A stretch of DNA of 64,000 bases from Selaginella tamariscina (lineage: Eukaryota; Streptophyta; Lycopodiopsida; Selaginellales; Selaginellaceae), in assembly GCA_003024785.1 (NCBI GenBank), contig PUQB01000742.1:1-64000 (forward strand). The letters run 5' to 3'. The stretch's first letter is position 1. Every line of letters begins with the position of its first letter. The notes below the pieces were generated by a model. That model did not search any database. It saw only the letters and a list, made by a program, of their open reading frames with translations, and was not told where the DNA came from. A program made the translations under genes and the position numbers. This document shows positions 33,918 through 45,344 of this stretch, piece after piece.

Positions 33918-34440
33918 CATGTCTGGTTTGGGTGTTAAATTATCTTGGCATGTATTTATTTGTGAAGTTTATGTTTTATGTACATATTCACGGCTAGTAT
34001 ACAGCTCCTTTTGGCTAGTTATGCATTTATATATACAACGGAAGTCCATTGATATATTCACATTGATATGTGAATACCAGTGTAGTTATTGTGTATCAAT
34101 TTGTATTGTAAACTAAGATATATGTATGTATAAGCAAGAATGGTGTGGACACTGCGGGCGTGTGTTATATATAGCGTGTGTGTGTGTATGATTTGGTAAA
34201 TATATATATTTTTTAAATACATATTTTCCCATTTAATTAAGATTTAATATTATGATAGATTGTCGGCCTGCCACGTGCAAATTTTTTGTTTCCCTTTATA
34301 TTATTATGTACATGTATATTCTTTCATATATATATATATTCACATTGATATATATAGTTATGTATCAATGTGTTGCGTACACTAACAATATGTATGTATA
34401 AGCATAATGGCGTGGGGTTGGTGTGTTAATTATTTGATTA
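33918..34440 (+). repeat. Segmental duplication, copy 1 (contains empty insertion site)
   Basis: Nearly collinear with 38598-38941 plus 46017-46195. Landmarks are GGTGTTAAATTATCTTGG, GCTAGTATACAGCTCC, CAACGGAAGTCCATTGATAT, ATTGTCGGCCTGCCACGTGC and GTATGTATAAGCATAATG. It carries the uninterrupted junction ATTGTCGGCCTGCC near 34258. Confidence 0.9.
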
Positions 34441-34559
34441 AATGGGAATAATATGTATTTGAAAAGAAATATAATTACCAAATCATATATACATAGAAGG
34501 TGATGTGCAAATTTTTTGTTCCCTATATAAGAAGTAACATGGTATATTTTTTGTATCTC

Positions 34560-36340
34560 TATGTGGTGTTTTATAAGTTTTTTTATCTTTTTGACATATT
34601 CATTAAGCTCTCTTTTTATAAAGGTACGATTTTATTAAATGGGTTTGTTTAAATTGTATTTTACATCATTTAAACTACTTTTTTTTGTATAATCTTTACG
34701 ATTTCATTATTAATTTTCTCAGTGTTTTAAATAAATAATTAATTTTGTAAAGAATAAATGTAACAATCACAAAATTTTATTCCGATCCTCTGCGATTGTT
34801 AATTTTTATCAAATATAATAATATGGTAACTACAATATTTAATTCTTTTTTAATTTGTATATTAAATCTTTATATTTATTATAGTTGCAATTGTTATGTT
34901 GGTATTTACAAGTGTGTTAATGGGTATTTAAATGTTATTATGTTTGTATATATTTGATAAACATATATATAAAATTAAATCTTTTTTTCATACACAAATA
35001 CATATGTTATATATGTATGAGTTTGTGTGTATAGTAAGTTTATTGTTATAAAAAGTAATGCTGACATTAACGTGATTGTTTATCTTATTATTTTATTATT
35101 TTGTGGAAAAGAAAAACATTTTCATACATATTTGTGTTAACTTGAAAGGTATATTTCACAATACACACATACATATATGCATTATTTTAAATTAAATATT
35201 ATTCAAATATATAATAAACTATGTAAGAGCGTGCTGACGTAAAAGCAATTTTTTTTAACTATGTTAATATATTCGCTTACAACTTAATTATTTATATGTT
35301 TAAATAAGATTTCGTTTGAAATGTCATTATTTAAAAAGACATATTAACTTTATTTTGAACATTTCTAATATTATTTAATATAACTTATATAACACATGTA
35401 ACTTATACATAACAAATAAATTATAATTATGTGCATATGTATGTGTATGTGTATGTAAATATATGTATTTATGTGTGTTTGTGTAACTATATATATACAT
35501 AATAATGCATTGCAACAAGTAATAATTCATAAGTTTATACAAAAACACATATTATCTTATTTTGAACACTTCCAACATTATTTAGCATAACTTATGTAAC
35601 ACATATAACTTATATATAACAAATAAATTATAAATATATGTTTGTGTGTATATATAACTATATGTATATGTATGTGTTATAAATATATGTATCTATGTGT
35701 GTTTGTGTAATTATATATATACACATAATAATGCATTACAATAAATAACAATTCATATGCATATATGTATGCGTGCATTCTGAAACATACTTTTTAAAAT
35801 TGATACAAATAAATATAAAATGTTTTTTTCCTTACATAAAATGAAAAGATAAACAAACTTATTAATGTCAGTAGCACAAACTCACACATATACAAACATG
35901 TATTTATGTGTGAAGAAAGAGAATTACATGTTTATTAAATATATACAACATATAAATATTTAAATACCCGTTAGCATATTTGCGAATATGAACATAAATT
36001 TTCTTTACAATTACAACTATAATAAAATATAAAATTTAGTATACAATATATATATATATATTTTATTGTATTTGGTGAAAACTAATAATCACAAGAGGAT
36101 TCAAATAAGATTTAATGGTTGTTACGTTCATTTTTTATAAATTTTTTTAAAACATTGAAAAAGATGACAATGAAACCATAAAGATTTATATAAAAAAAGT
36201 AACTTAAAAGATTAAAAAAAGTAATTTAAATAAATTTATTTAATAAATTTCATACTTTTGTAAAAAGAAGAATTTCTTTGAGTATCTTGAGAAGAAATGA
36301 AAACTTATAAAATACTAATAAATGTATAAAAAAATAATAA
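34560..36340. repeat. Long imperfect inverted repeat (fold-back element)
   Basis: Arms of about 600 bp: 34560-35190 against 35740-36340 in reverse complement. Shared landmarks are GGGTATTTAAAT, TTATTATAGTTG, GTATATATTTRATAAACATR, GTTTATCTTWTYATTTTAT and ACATACATATATGCAT. The spacer at 35190-35740 contains a tandem duplication. This could be a non-autonomous Mutator-type or other fold-back transposon. Ends and target duplication could not be fixed. Confidence 0.65.
35339..35757 (+). repeat. Tandem duplication of ~208 bp
   Basis: 35339-35535 and 35546-35757 share TTATTTTGAACA, AACAAATAAATTATAA, TATGTGTGTTTGTGTAA and AATAATGCATT in the same order. It lies between the arms of the fold-back element. 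Confidence 0.75.
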
Positions 36341-37778
36341 TGTTTATATAATTTTATATATACATATGCATATATAATTCATTAAATATATACATGTATA
36401 TGTGCATACATACATGTTTTATGTTCAAATGTGGTTACAAAGAACATTAACAACTATTTATATTCTATATAGATGTAAATATATTCTTCAATATTTCTCA
36501 ATTTAAAAAGTGTAAATATAATAAAATTATAAATATATGCCATAATACTTACAAACTATGTAGTTTAAAAGTGATATAGTATTTGAAACAAATTCATCAT
36601 AAATAAATATATTAAATAGTGTTATACACATAAAGCTTTAATATTTATATGAAACAATATTATAACCAAAATCTTTTACATAATAAACATATAAAAAGAT
36701 TAAATGATTTTAATATAGTTAAAACAAATACAAAACTATATATTTTTCAAAATAAACATTGACATTATTGATTAAATAATATAACACTAAAAATAAAAAC
36801 ACTTTACTACAAGTTAAATTATCATATTTGATATTTTAATTAATAAAAAGAACTGATCATAGATTTAAAAAATTATGTAATATATTTTGTTCTTAAAGTG
36901 TATTTGCATATATAGAGAGACTAAAATGCCCAACATATAAACCTAATGTTAAGTAAATTTTTAGTAAATACTTCAATTAGTACATATCATATATATATAA
37001 TATATACACATATATATAATATTAACCATGTTAAACGTATTAGTTTATGTTGTAAGATAACATTATTTTACATATTACAAATATATAAAGACATTCTAAG
37101 ATTAACATTGAAGAGAATAACTAAAAGTAATATATATAACACCATTTAAAATTATATATATATATAATATAACCTAGAACATAAAGAACATTTATATTAA
37201 AAGTCTAATTTTATAATATACATATATTTACAAAAACATTAGAAATTATATTTATCTATTTGGATGTGTTATTTACAATTACTTACATTATCATTGCATG
37301 TTATGTCAATTTATTATAGTGTTGAAACCATATTTGAAAATTTATATGTATTTAATATATACATATATATATGTGTGTGTGTGTGTGTGTTGTAAATACC
37401 AATATAATAGCATTAAGTATATGTTAAATTATCAATAACCTATGTGATTTTAAATGTTTCAATCCCAAACCGATATAGTATACATATATATCAAAATATA
37501 AATGTAAATTCAAAATTTAAAATATGAAATATATTAAATATGTGTTGAGTACCTAAAACGTTTATGTATCAAGGTAAAGTTAAAAGTATTAAAATTAAAT
37601 ATTTATGAAAATAAGATAAAATCTTTAATCATGATGAAGATTAAGCAATATAATAAAAAACATGATTAGTTTTGAACATGTAACATGTTTATCATGTAAA
37701 TAAGATAATCATTAATAAAGTATACTTAAGATTTTTTTTATAAAATCCAATAAATATTTATTGGCTTAAGCATAAATA
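36341..37778. other. AT-rich intergenic DNA
   Basis: No gene seen. (TG)n at 37370-37390. Many short AT palindromes, none distinctive. Confidence 0.5.
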
Positions 37779-38264
37779 ATGGGGGAAATTTTGTATATAC
37801 CATTGAAATTTATTATATTTACATATATTTATCCCTAGAAATTTTAAATTTATATAAAAACCCTTGAAATATTTTAATCCTTGTATTTTAATTTTTAGAT
37901 AATAACACTTAATAAAAATATGTGTTTAACTTATAATATATTTAGAATGAGATAAAATGAAGTTTATAAATGTTAAATGTTAAAATGTATAAATAACAAA
38001 TGTTAAAAAATGACATATTTTAAAAATAATTATATTGTATTGCAAATATATATGTTTAATTGATTATATTTTGAAAACCAAATATAATAAAATATAAATT
38101 AATCATAAATTTTCTTAATTTTTACAAAAATATGTATTAATTAAATTTTAAAATGTATAAAGTTCTAAATTGAAGTTTTCATGAATATTTATGTAAATTT
38201 AAAATTTCAAGGGATTTATATGTAAATATAATAAATTTCAGGGATGTATATGAAATTTCCCCTA
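37779..38264. mobile_element. MITE-like element with terminal inverted repeats
   Basis: Begins GGGGGAAATTTTGTATATAC and ends with GTATATGAAATTTCCCCTA. The inverted ends extend further through TGAAATTTATTATATTTACA on both sides (~45 bp). About 485 bp, AT-rich, non-coding. A target duplication was not clear. Confidence 0.7.
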
Positions 38265-38299
38265 AAATAAAAATTTATATATGTGTATATATATATATA

Positions 38300-38590
38300 T
38301 ATTAAAATCAAGAAAATTTATGATTAATTTAAATTTTATTATATTTAGTTTCTAAATGCAATCAATTAACATGTATATTGCAATATAATATAATTATTTA
38401 AAAAATATGTTATTGATTCACATTTGCTATTCTAATAGTTTTAATATTTAGCAATTAATAAACTTCATTTTATCTCATTCTAAATATATTGTAAGTTAAA
38501 TAAATAACTTTTATTAAGTATTATTTTAAAATTTAAAATATGAGAATTAAAGGTTTCCAAGGTAGAATGTAATTTAAAATTTTCACAAGG
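38300..38590. mobile_element. Inverted partial copy of the same MITE-like element
   Basis: Reverse complement of the inner part of 37779-38264 (landmarks CTTCATTTTATCTCATTCTA and AATCATAAATTTTCTTGA on the reverse strand). Both ends are degenerate, and it abuts the first copy at a distance of ~35 bp, giving a palindromic pair. Confidence 0.6.
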
Positions 38591-38597
38591 ATACACA

Positions 38598-38941
38598 TGT
38601 TTGGTTTAGGTGTTAAATTATCTTGGTATAATTTAAACATGTATTTATTTGTGAAGTTTATGTTTTATGTACCTATTCATGGCTAGTATACAGCTCCTTT
38701 TGGCTAGTGATGCATTTATATATACAACGGAAGTCCATTGATATATATTCACATTGATATGTGAATACCAGTGTATGTTGGTAAACTAACATATATGTAT
38801 GTATAAGCAGAATGGTGTGGACATTGCGGGGCGTGTGTTATATATATGCGTGTGTGTGTGTGTATGATTTGGTAAATATATATATTTTTAAATACATATT
38901 TTCCCATTTAATTAAGATTTAATATTATGATAGATTGTCGG
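38598..38941 (+). repeat. Segmental duplication, copy 2, left half
   Basis: Matches 33918-34265 up to ATTGTCGG and is cut there by the retrotransposon at 38942. The right half continues at 46017-46195. Confidence 0.9.
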
Positions 38942-39660
38942 TGTCACGGGAAAATTTGGACCATCACCTTGGTAGCCCCTGGTATGCATGTAGTGGACTA
39001 GTCTTCTACTCGTATTATACTAGTCTTCTACTCGTATTATACGTCTACATTTCACTTTACTATTCACCTTCTTTGTCTTTTCTTGCATGGTCAAACTAGT
39101 CAACATTATTATGTTAATCCATATGATTAGTGCCTGCTTTGACCATGCACATTTTCTTTGTCTTCTTCCATGCACCTTCCTAGTCACCTTCCCAAGTCAA
39201 AGTCAAGCCCACCTTCTTCCATAACCCCCATCATTTATGGGTCAAGCCCACCTTCTTCCATAACCCCTACCATTATTCTTATGTAACCCCATCTTACACC
39301 CTCTCTTACATCCCTACCCTACCCTACATGCATTCTTTATATTATTTTGGGTATATAAGGAACCAAGGCTCAAGGGTTTCAGAGAGAGAGAGGACACATA
39401 TATAGATATAGAGAAGAGTCTCTAGTTTCTTTTCTTACTTTGTAAATAGGTGTGATGACATTATTTTGTGTGTGCTCTTATGATGAAATATAAAAATTAG
39501 TTAGTGTATCTTTCGTGTCATGAGTTTCATCTCATGTTTTCCCTTTCTTTTCTATTCTTTTATTCATGTGTGTAATCATTAGCAAGGACTACTACGATGC
39601 GCTATCACTAAAGCCATCAAGTCCCGAACATACGAGTCCCCGAATGATTTTCCTTCGACA
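38942..39660 (+). repeat. 5' LTR of the Tat-like element
   Basis: 719 bp. Contains a TATA-type word (GGGTATATAAGG, near 39350) and a 24-bp tandem word TAGTCTTCTACTCGTATTAT at 38999-39045. Differs from the 3' LTR mainly by small indels. Confidence 0.92.
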
Positions 39661-39701
39661 TGTTTTTGGTGCGGTGAGCGTGGAATGCTAATGTGCATTT
39701 T

Positions 39702-40124
39702 ATGAATGAGCCTGAGCGTCCTTTCTGGAGAAGGTTCTTTCAACTTTCAAGGTCTCTTCAAAATCAAATATTGAAGTGTTGTTTTGAGCATCCACATGGG
39801 TTTGCTTTAAATAACAAGTTGGTGGTCATTCAAGCGTGGGGATTTGAAGAATTCAAGTTTGGAATACAACTTGCAATTGCGAATGTGCTTTTGAGGAGGC
39901 GAGAGGTGAATCGAGCATGGATCAAGATTTGGCACCCATGTGATAGTGGTGATATCGATGAGGCACACCGTTTGTGTATGGATCTTCCATACATTGATCC
40001 TCACATCGCAGTCGTGACAATATCTCGATGGATTCATCCAAGTCTTTGGGAATCTTGTGGAGTGTGGAGTTTGGTGAAGCAAGAGTATTGCGCGCGTTGT
40101 GAGAGGTTCGGTTGTGCTTGTTAA
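39702..40124 (+). CDS. ORF1 of the Tat-like element, unknown function
   Basis: 140 codons from the ATG at 39702 (MNEPERPFWRRFFQLSRSLQ). No family was recognised. It has a Trp- and Arg-rich body and ends in a Cys cluster CARCERFGCAC that could bind zinc. Its stop overlaps the start of the next frame (TAATG at 40122-40126), so either the two frames are translationally linked or one frameshift has split a single ORF1-RNase H protein. An extra ORF before gag is known in Ogre elements of the Tat group, but similarity was not shown here. Confidence 0.6.
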   Translation: MNEPERPFWRRFFQLSRSLQNQILKCCFEHPHGFALNNKLVVIQAWGFEEFKFGIQLAIANVLLRRREVNRAWIKIWHPCDSGDIDEAHRLCMDLPYIDPHIAVVTISRWIHPSLWESCGVWSLVKQEYCARCERFGCAC

Positions 40125-40579
40125 TGTGGCAAGTCAACTTTGATGGAGCATACAAGCCAAAGAAGCAAGTTGCGAGTGTAGGGGTCGTGCTAACTGATCC
40201 AGTAGGGAAGCGAATCAAAATTTCTGAGCCAACTTCTAGTGCTAATTCTTGCAATCAAGCGGAGTATTCTGCATTGATTCGAGGATTGAAGGAGGCAAGG
40301 AAACAAGGAGCGAAAAACGTGGTTGCGATTGGTGACTCTAAGTTGGTGGTGAACCAAGTGCAAGGTCAGTGGAAAGTGAGAAAGCCTGAGTTGTTGGTGC
40401 TTTCTGAGCGTGTTCAAGATCTCAAAAGGGGATTCGACACTTTTGAGATAAAGCACGTTCCTCGAAGAGAGAATCTAGAGGCTGACGAGCTTGCACAGAG
40501 GGGGGCATTGCCTCGTCAAAGTGACGTCTCTTCATCTACTTGTAATCAGGTGAAACCTTTGCCATTTTTACACTTGTAA
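40124..40579 (+). CDS. Archaeal-type RNase H encoded upstream of gag
   Basis: 151 codons from ATG at 40124. Residues D7 (VNFDGAY), E47 (CNQAEYSALIRGL), D71 (AIGDSKLVVNQVQGQW) and D121 (HVPRRENLEADELAQ) make the complete DEDD active site. The HVPR..N.EAD ending is that of bacterial/archaeal RNase HI and of the extra aRNH domain of Tat elements. It would remove the RNA strand during cDNA synthesis. The frame ends 2 nt before the gag ATG. In the Tat arrangement I know, this domain sits after RT-RNase H and before integrase, so this position is unusual. Alternative: a captured host RVT_3-type gene. Confidence 0.85.
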   Translation: MWQVNFDGAYKPKKQVASVGVVLTDPVGKRIKISEPTSSANSCNQAEYSALIRGLKEARKQGAKNVVAIGDSKLVVNQVQGQWKVRKPELLVLSERVQDLKRGFDTFEIKHVPRRENLEADELAQRGALPRQSDVSSSTCNQVKPLPFLHL

Positions 40580-40581
40580 AG

Positions 40582-41726
40582 ATGGTGTCTATTCCAGTAT
40601 ATCATGGTCTGCAAAATGAGGATGCAGATCGGTATTTACGTTCATTTAAGCGAGCATGCATTTCGAATGGAGATAGAAGTTCTACCACTTGGGCAGAACT
40701 TCTACCATCCTTTTTGGAGGATGGAGCATTGAAGTGGTTTGAACGTCAAACTAGTGATGTTAAGGCTAGTTGGGAGAGGTTGAGTGAGGCTTTTCTAGGA
40801 AGTATGGAAAGCCAGAGACATTGGATGAGGTCATGAAGCAATTGGATCAATTGAGGCAAAGTGAAGAAGAGAGTGTCAAGGCATTCAGTGAGCGTGTGTT
40901 GGAACTCCAATGTAAGCTACGAAGTGGTTTGGGAGTGGAGGCCTCCGAAGGACAGGAGGATGCATCCAAGGAGTCCAAACCAGCTGTGGGGATAGATGCA
41001 TTGGTGTTCAACAAGTTTCTTACTGGATTGAAGCCGGTATTACGCCAGAAGGTAAAGAACAAAGAGCCTAGTAACTTGCAGGAAGCTGTGAAGATTGCTA
41101 TGAAAAAGGAGGCACTTCTCATGGATCCTGATGAAGCCTCAATCTCAACGGTAGCACCACAACCAAGGTTGGCACCAATTCTACAAACACCCCAAGTTGT
41201 GATTCCTGCAACCGTTCCAGTCAAATCATCTGAGTTGGAGAGTAGTATTGCCAAATTAACTTCAGATCTCAACGAACTCAAGTTGCATTTGCTTCAAGCA
41301 AAGCCAACAGGACCAAAACCTCCAAGGCCACCTAGGGATCGAGCTAATGTCACTTGTTACATTTGTAAACAACAAGGTCACTATGCCACTGAATGTCAAC
41401 AACCACGACCACAGGTGACATGTTTTACATGTAAACAGGTGGGACACTATGCAAATGAGTGTCCTCAGAAACCTCAATCAACTCCTGCACCACAACAGAG
41501 GGACCAACCTAGTGTTCATTTGGTGGAGTTAACAACCGAGCAAGGTGACTTGGATCTCTTAGGTCTTAAGAGAGCCAGAGGGGAGCAACAAGTGGAGCAA
41601 CCTGAACAAGTGGAGACACGTGCAAGAAGAAAAGGAAGGAAGGTACCAAGCCACGACGTAAGGTTGGTATACAGGATATGGGGATTGGCAAGGGGCAGAA
41701 GGAATATTCAATTGTCGAGGATCTAG
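40582..41726 (+). CDS. Gag of the Tat-like element
   Basis: Starts MVSIPVYHGLQNEDADRYLR; the capsid part contains FLEDGALKWFERQ, then shifts frame at about 40802 (AAA apparently read as AA) into KPETLDEVMKQLDQLRQ. The nucleocapsid has two CCHC zinc knuckles, CYICKQQGHYATEC and CFTCKQVGHYANEC. The last residues overlap the protease frame (41678), where a frame change would be needed to make Gag-Pro. Confidence 0.88.
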
Positions 41727-42235
41727 GAGATACTCGTGCCAACATTACAGTTGCACAATTATTGTCAAAATGCCCAAGCTTGAGGAGAGAGCTTCGACAA
41801 GGGATTAGTACTCGTGCAAAGAAGGTACGTCCTAGTGGTGAGGATGAGGTGATGCGAAATGTACAAGTGATAACAAGAGAATCCAATACGAATGCCGTGG
41901 CACCAATTGTGGATGTGGTAGTAGATGGAATGCGTGTGCAACGTGTTTTAGTAGATGGTGGTGCAGAGATCAATGTCATGAGTAGCTGGTTGATGGAGAA
42001 ACTTGGTCTCAAGTGCAACCAACCTTCAAATTGGAGGATTAGGGTGGCAGATGATCGACGTGTCAAGCCAGTTGGAATGATTATTGACTTGCCGATCACA
42101 GTGCACGGGATAACTACCTCTATAGATGTGCATGTCATGCAACTACGACGGGATGCACATGGTTATCCTATGATCTTGGGTCGACCTTGGCTTTATAAGG
42201 TTGATGCTAAGAATTATTGGAAAAAGGGGAGATGA
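41678..42235 (+). CDS. Protease of the Tat-like element
   Basis: Aspartic protease with active-site VLVDGGAEINVMSSW and the flap/C-terminal YPMILGRPWLYKVDA. The DGG in place of the usual DSG/DTG occurs in other plant Ty3/gypsy proteases. The frame ends in the linker to RT. Confidence 0.82.
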   Translation: MGIGKGQKEYSIVEDLGDTRANITVAQLLSKCPSLRRELRQGISTRAKKVRPSGEDEVMRNVQVITRESNTNAVAPIVDVVVDGMRVQRVLVDGGAEINVMSSWLMEKLGLKCNQPSNWRIRVADDRRVKPVGMIIDLPITVHGITTSIDVHVMQLRRDAHGYPMILGRPWLYKVDAKNYWKKGR

Positions 42236-44425
42236 CTATTGGTCATAAGTCAAGACGAGTGACAATAGCCATCAAGGAGAACACAACAAAGGTTGTAGAT
42301 GAGTCATCTTCCAGTGAGGAATATGATTCTAGCAGTAATAGTGAGGTGACAACCTCAGATTCTGAGAGTGAGCAAGAGGAGAAGGAATTGTATGCCCTCA
42401 AGGCGATTCCTAAGGTTGCTACGCGTGTGGAGCCTCACGATAGACATGAGGTCTATGATCAACAACTCACCCAGGAGCAGGAGGCTCAAGGAGGGGTAGT
42501 AGGGGTTGTTGAAAAGGGGCAGGAAGCAAGTAGTGGCAACAAGTTTGAGGCAAAGGAAGTGGAGCGACGAGCTCTTTTGGAGAAGATGCTTAGTTCAAGT
42601 TTGACTCCTGAGGAGAAGGAGCAATACATGAGCATGCTATTGAAGTTCCCCAAGTTGTTTGCGACATCATATGAGGAGCTTCGTCAAGTAGATATTGTGC
42701 AACATGAGATCCCACTTAAACCAGGTATGAAGGGAGTTGCACAAAAGGCTTATAGGATGGGTCCTTTGAAACAGAGCATAGTTTATGAGGAGCTCATGAA
42801 GCTACAGCGTTCGGATTTCATTTTTAAGGTGGAAACGTCAGATTGGGTTTCTCCTGTGGTGGTAGCCCCAAAGAAAAATGGTAAGTGGCGAGTTTGTGTC
42901 AACTTCAAACGATTAAATGATGGCACACATCGAGATCATCACCCCATTCCTTTCATGGATGAGATACTGATGAAGTGACAGGGCATGAGATGTACACATT
43001 TTGTGATGGGTACTCTGGGTATTTCCAAGTCAGGATTCGAGAAGAGGACCAGTGAAGACTACCTTCACCACACCATGGGGAACCTTTGCGTATAGGGTGA
43101 TGCCGTTTGGACTCACAAATGCTCCAGCAACGTTTCAACGATTGATGAACAAGGTGTTTGAACCATATCTTGGTTCATTCATTAGGGTTTACCTCGATGA
43201 CTTTTGCATCTATAGCGATAGGATGAGCCACTTGGAGAAGGTACAACTAGCATTCCAAAGGATGGATGATGCAAAAGGATGCTTGAACCCGGAAAAATGT
43301 CAGATTGGTAGTACTAAGGGCACCTTAGTAGGACATGTGATCTCAAAGGATGGCATTGAGCCAAGTCAAGACAAGGTGGACAAGCTACTCATGTTGCCAA
43401 CTCCGACTTGTGTCAAGGAGGTACGAAAGTTTGTAGGGTTGGCAGGGTACTATCGTAGATTTGTGGAGGGATTTGCAGAGATGGCATATCCATTGAACCA
43501 GCTACTTCGTAAGGGAGTTGCATTTCAATGGACTTCTTCATGCCAAGCATCATTTGAGAGGCTTAAGATCGCACTAAGTTCACATCCGATTTTGGTGGCA
43601 CCTAAATGGGAGGAGTTATTTTATGTCAATCTCAGCGTTGGAGAAGTTTCAATCACTGTGATCCTGATGCAGAAGGGGAGAAGCGGATACTTGTTTCCCA
43701 TTTATTATGCAGGAAGGCAATTACAAGGGCCAGAGCTCAACTACCCATTGTTGGAGAAGCAAGCAGCAGCAATCATATATGCAGTGGAGAAGTTCAAGCA
43801 TTACTTGTGGGGGCGCCACTTTGTTTTCCTCATCAACAATGCAACACTTAAGTACATTGCCAATAAGCCTGGGCTCACAGGGAAGTTTTCTAGGTGGATC
43901 ACGACCTTGGCTGAGTATGATTTTGAGTTTCAACATGAGAAGAGCACAAGAGCGGGTTTAGCAGAAATGTTGGACCAAGGTGACATTGAGAAGTTCCATT
44001 ATCTCTTGGAAGTTTGTGCTCTTTCACCCGACATGGAGGATTATCAAGAAGTCTACAATTTCTTGATGGATGGGAAGTTTCCAGAAGGATGTACAACAAC
44101 CCAGAAGAAGACGATCATGCGACAATCTCGACCTTATATGGTAATGGGTGAGTTACTTTATAGGATAGGGCGAGATGGTGTGCTTCGACGAGCGGTGGGT
44201 CGTCAGGAGAGAAAACAGATCATGGAGCAATGCCATGAAGGATTTTGCGGTGGACACTTCTCACACGACTACACTTCCAAGAAGATAGTCAATGCAGGAT
44301 ATTATTGGCCGACCCTCTTCAAGGATGTTAAGGAGTGGTGTCGGACTTGCCAGGTTTGTCAGACTTTTGGAAGAAGAGTGTTACAAGGGACCTTTGCATC
44401 CTATTTTACCAACAGGTCCATTTGA
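42217..44425 (+). CDS. RT, degenerate RNase H and integrase N-terminus of the Tat-like element
   Basis: 42217-42978 contains an acidic linker (SSSSEEYDSSSNSE) and the RT start (VSPVVVAPKKNGKWRVCVNF). A frame break at about 42975-43052 follows; the conserved CDGYSGYFQV lies in it. 43052-44425 continues with [25 protein letters not shown] (catalytic YLDD) and FVGLAGYYRRFV. The RNase H that follows keeps the fold pattern but not the catalytic residues: FYVNLSV where D is expected, LEKQAAA for E, FLINNATL for D, RAGLAEML for D. The integrase zinc module has HEGFCGGHF and CRTCQVCQ. A frame change at about 44370 leads to the core. Confidence 0.9.
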
Positions 44426-45284
44426 GAAGTGGGGAATAGACTTTGTTGGTCCCTTGCCAGTGGCTTCTTCACAAAAGAGATACATTATTGTGGGTACTGA
44501 CTATCTAACGAGGTGGGTGGAAGCAGTCTCTGTTCGAGCTTGTACCAAGGAGGTCGCAACAAATTTCATCATCCAGAACATTGTCACCAGGTTTGGGTGC
44601 CCATTAGAGATAGTAACAGATCAGGGTTCTCATTTCTGCAATGAAGTGGTGGAGCTTCTTCTTTCTCAATTGTCCATCACACGGCGACAATCAACAAGTT
44701 ATTACCCTCAAGCTAATGGACTGGTGGAACGAACGAATGGAGTGTTGTGCAATATATTAGCTAAGCTTGCGGTGGATCATAAGAAGGATTGGGACAAGTG
44801 GTTACCAGCAGCACTTTGGGCTTTCAGGACAACACACAAAGTTGCTACCAGGTACACACCATTTCAATTAGTTTATGGTATAGAAGCAATACTCCCAATT
44901 GAGCTGGAGATACCAAGCTTGCGTCTAGCATTGAAGCATGGGCTTGGAGATGGTGAGGACTTGCAAGCAAGGTTGGTTCAGTTGGAGAGCATGGATGAAT
45001 CACGAAGACAAGCCTTGCAACTTGTGGAAGCAATGCAGCAGAAGTGGAAGGCCAAATTCGATAAAAGATTCGAGAACGACCACTCAAGGTGGGTGATTTA
45101 GTGATGCGATATGATAGTCGATTGGATAAGACCTTCTCAAAGAAGTTCTTACCAAGATGGGATGGACCTTTCATCATTGTGGAGGTTTATAAGAATGGGT
45201 CATATCTTTTGCAAACTTGGATGGAGAACAGCATGGCACACGGGTTAATGGTTACAGGTTGAAGCGCTTTCATGTTCGACAGTA
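44370..45284 (+). CDS. Integrase core and C-terminus of the Tat-like element
   Basis: The frame open from 44292 covers GIDFVGPLPV, the first catalytic Asp in VGTDYLTRWVEA, the second in VTDQGSHF, and the Glu in ANGLVERTNG; the DD-E triad is complete. After a frame change at ~45090 the C-terminal GPY-like module follows (PRWDGPFIIVEVYKNGSYLL), ending with a stop at about 45282. No chromodomain was found. Confidence 0.87.
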
Positions 45285-45344
45285 GCTATGAGTTTTCAAA
45301 CAACCCGCATCGCGTGGCAATGCGTGTTGTTTGGGTGGGATTTA

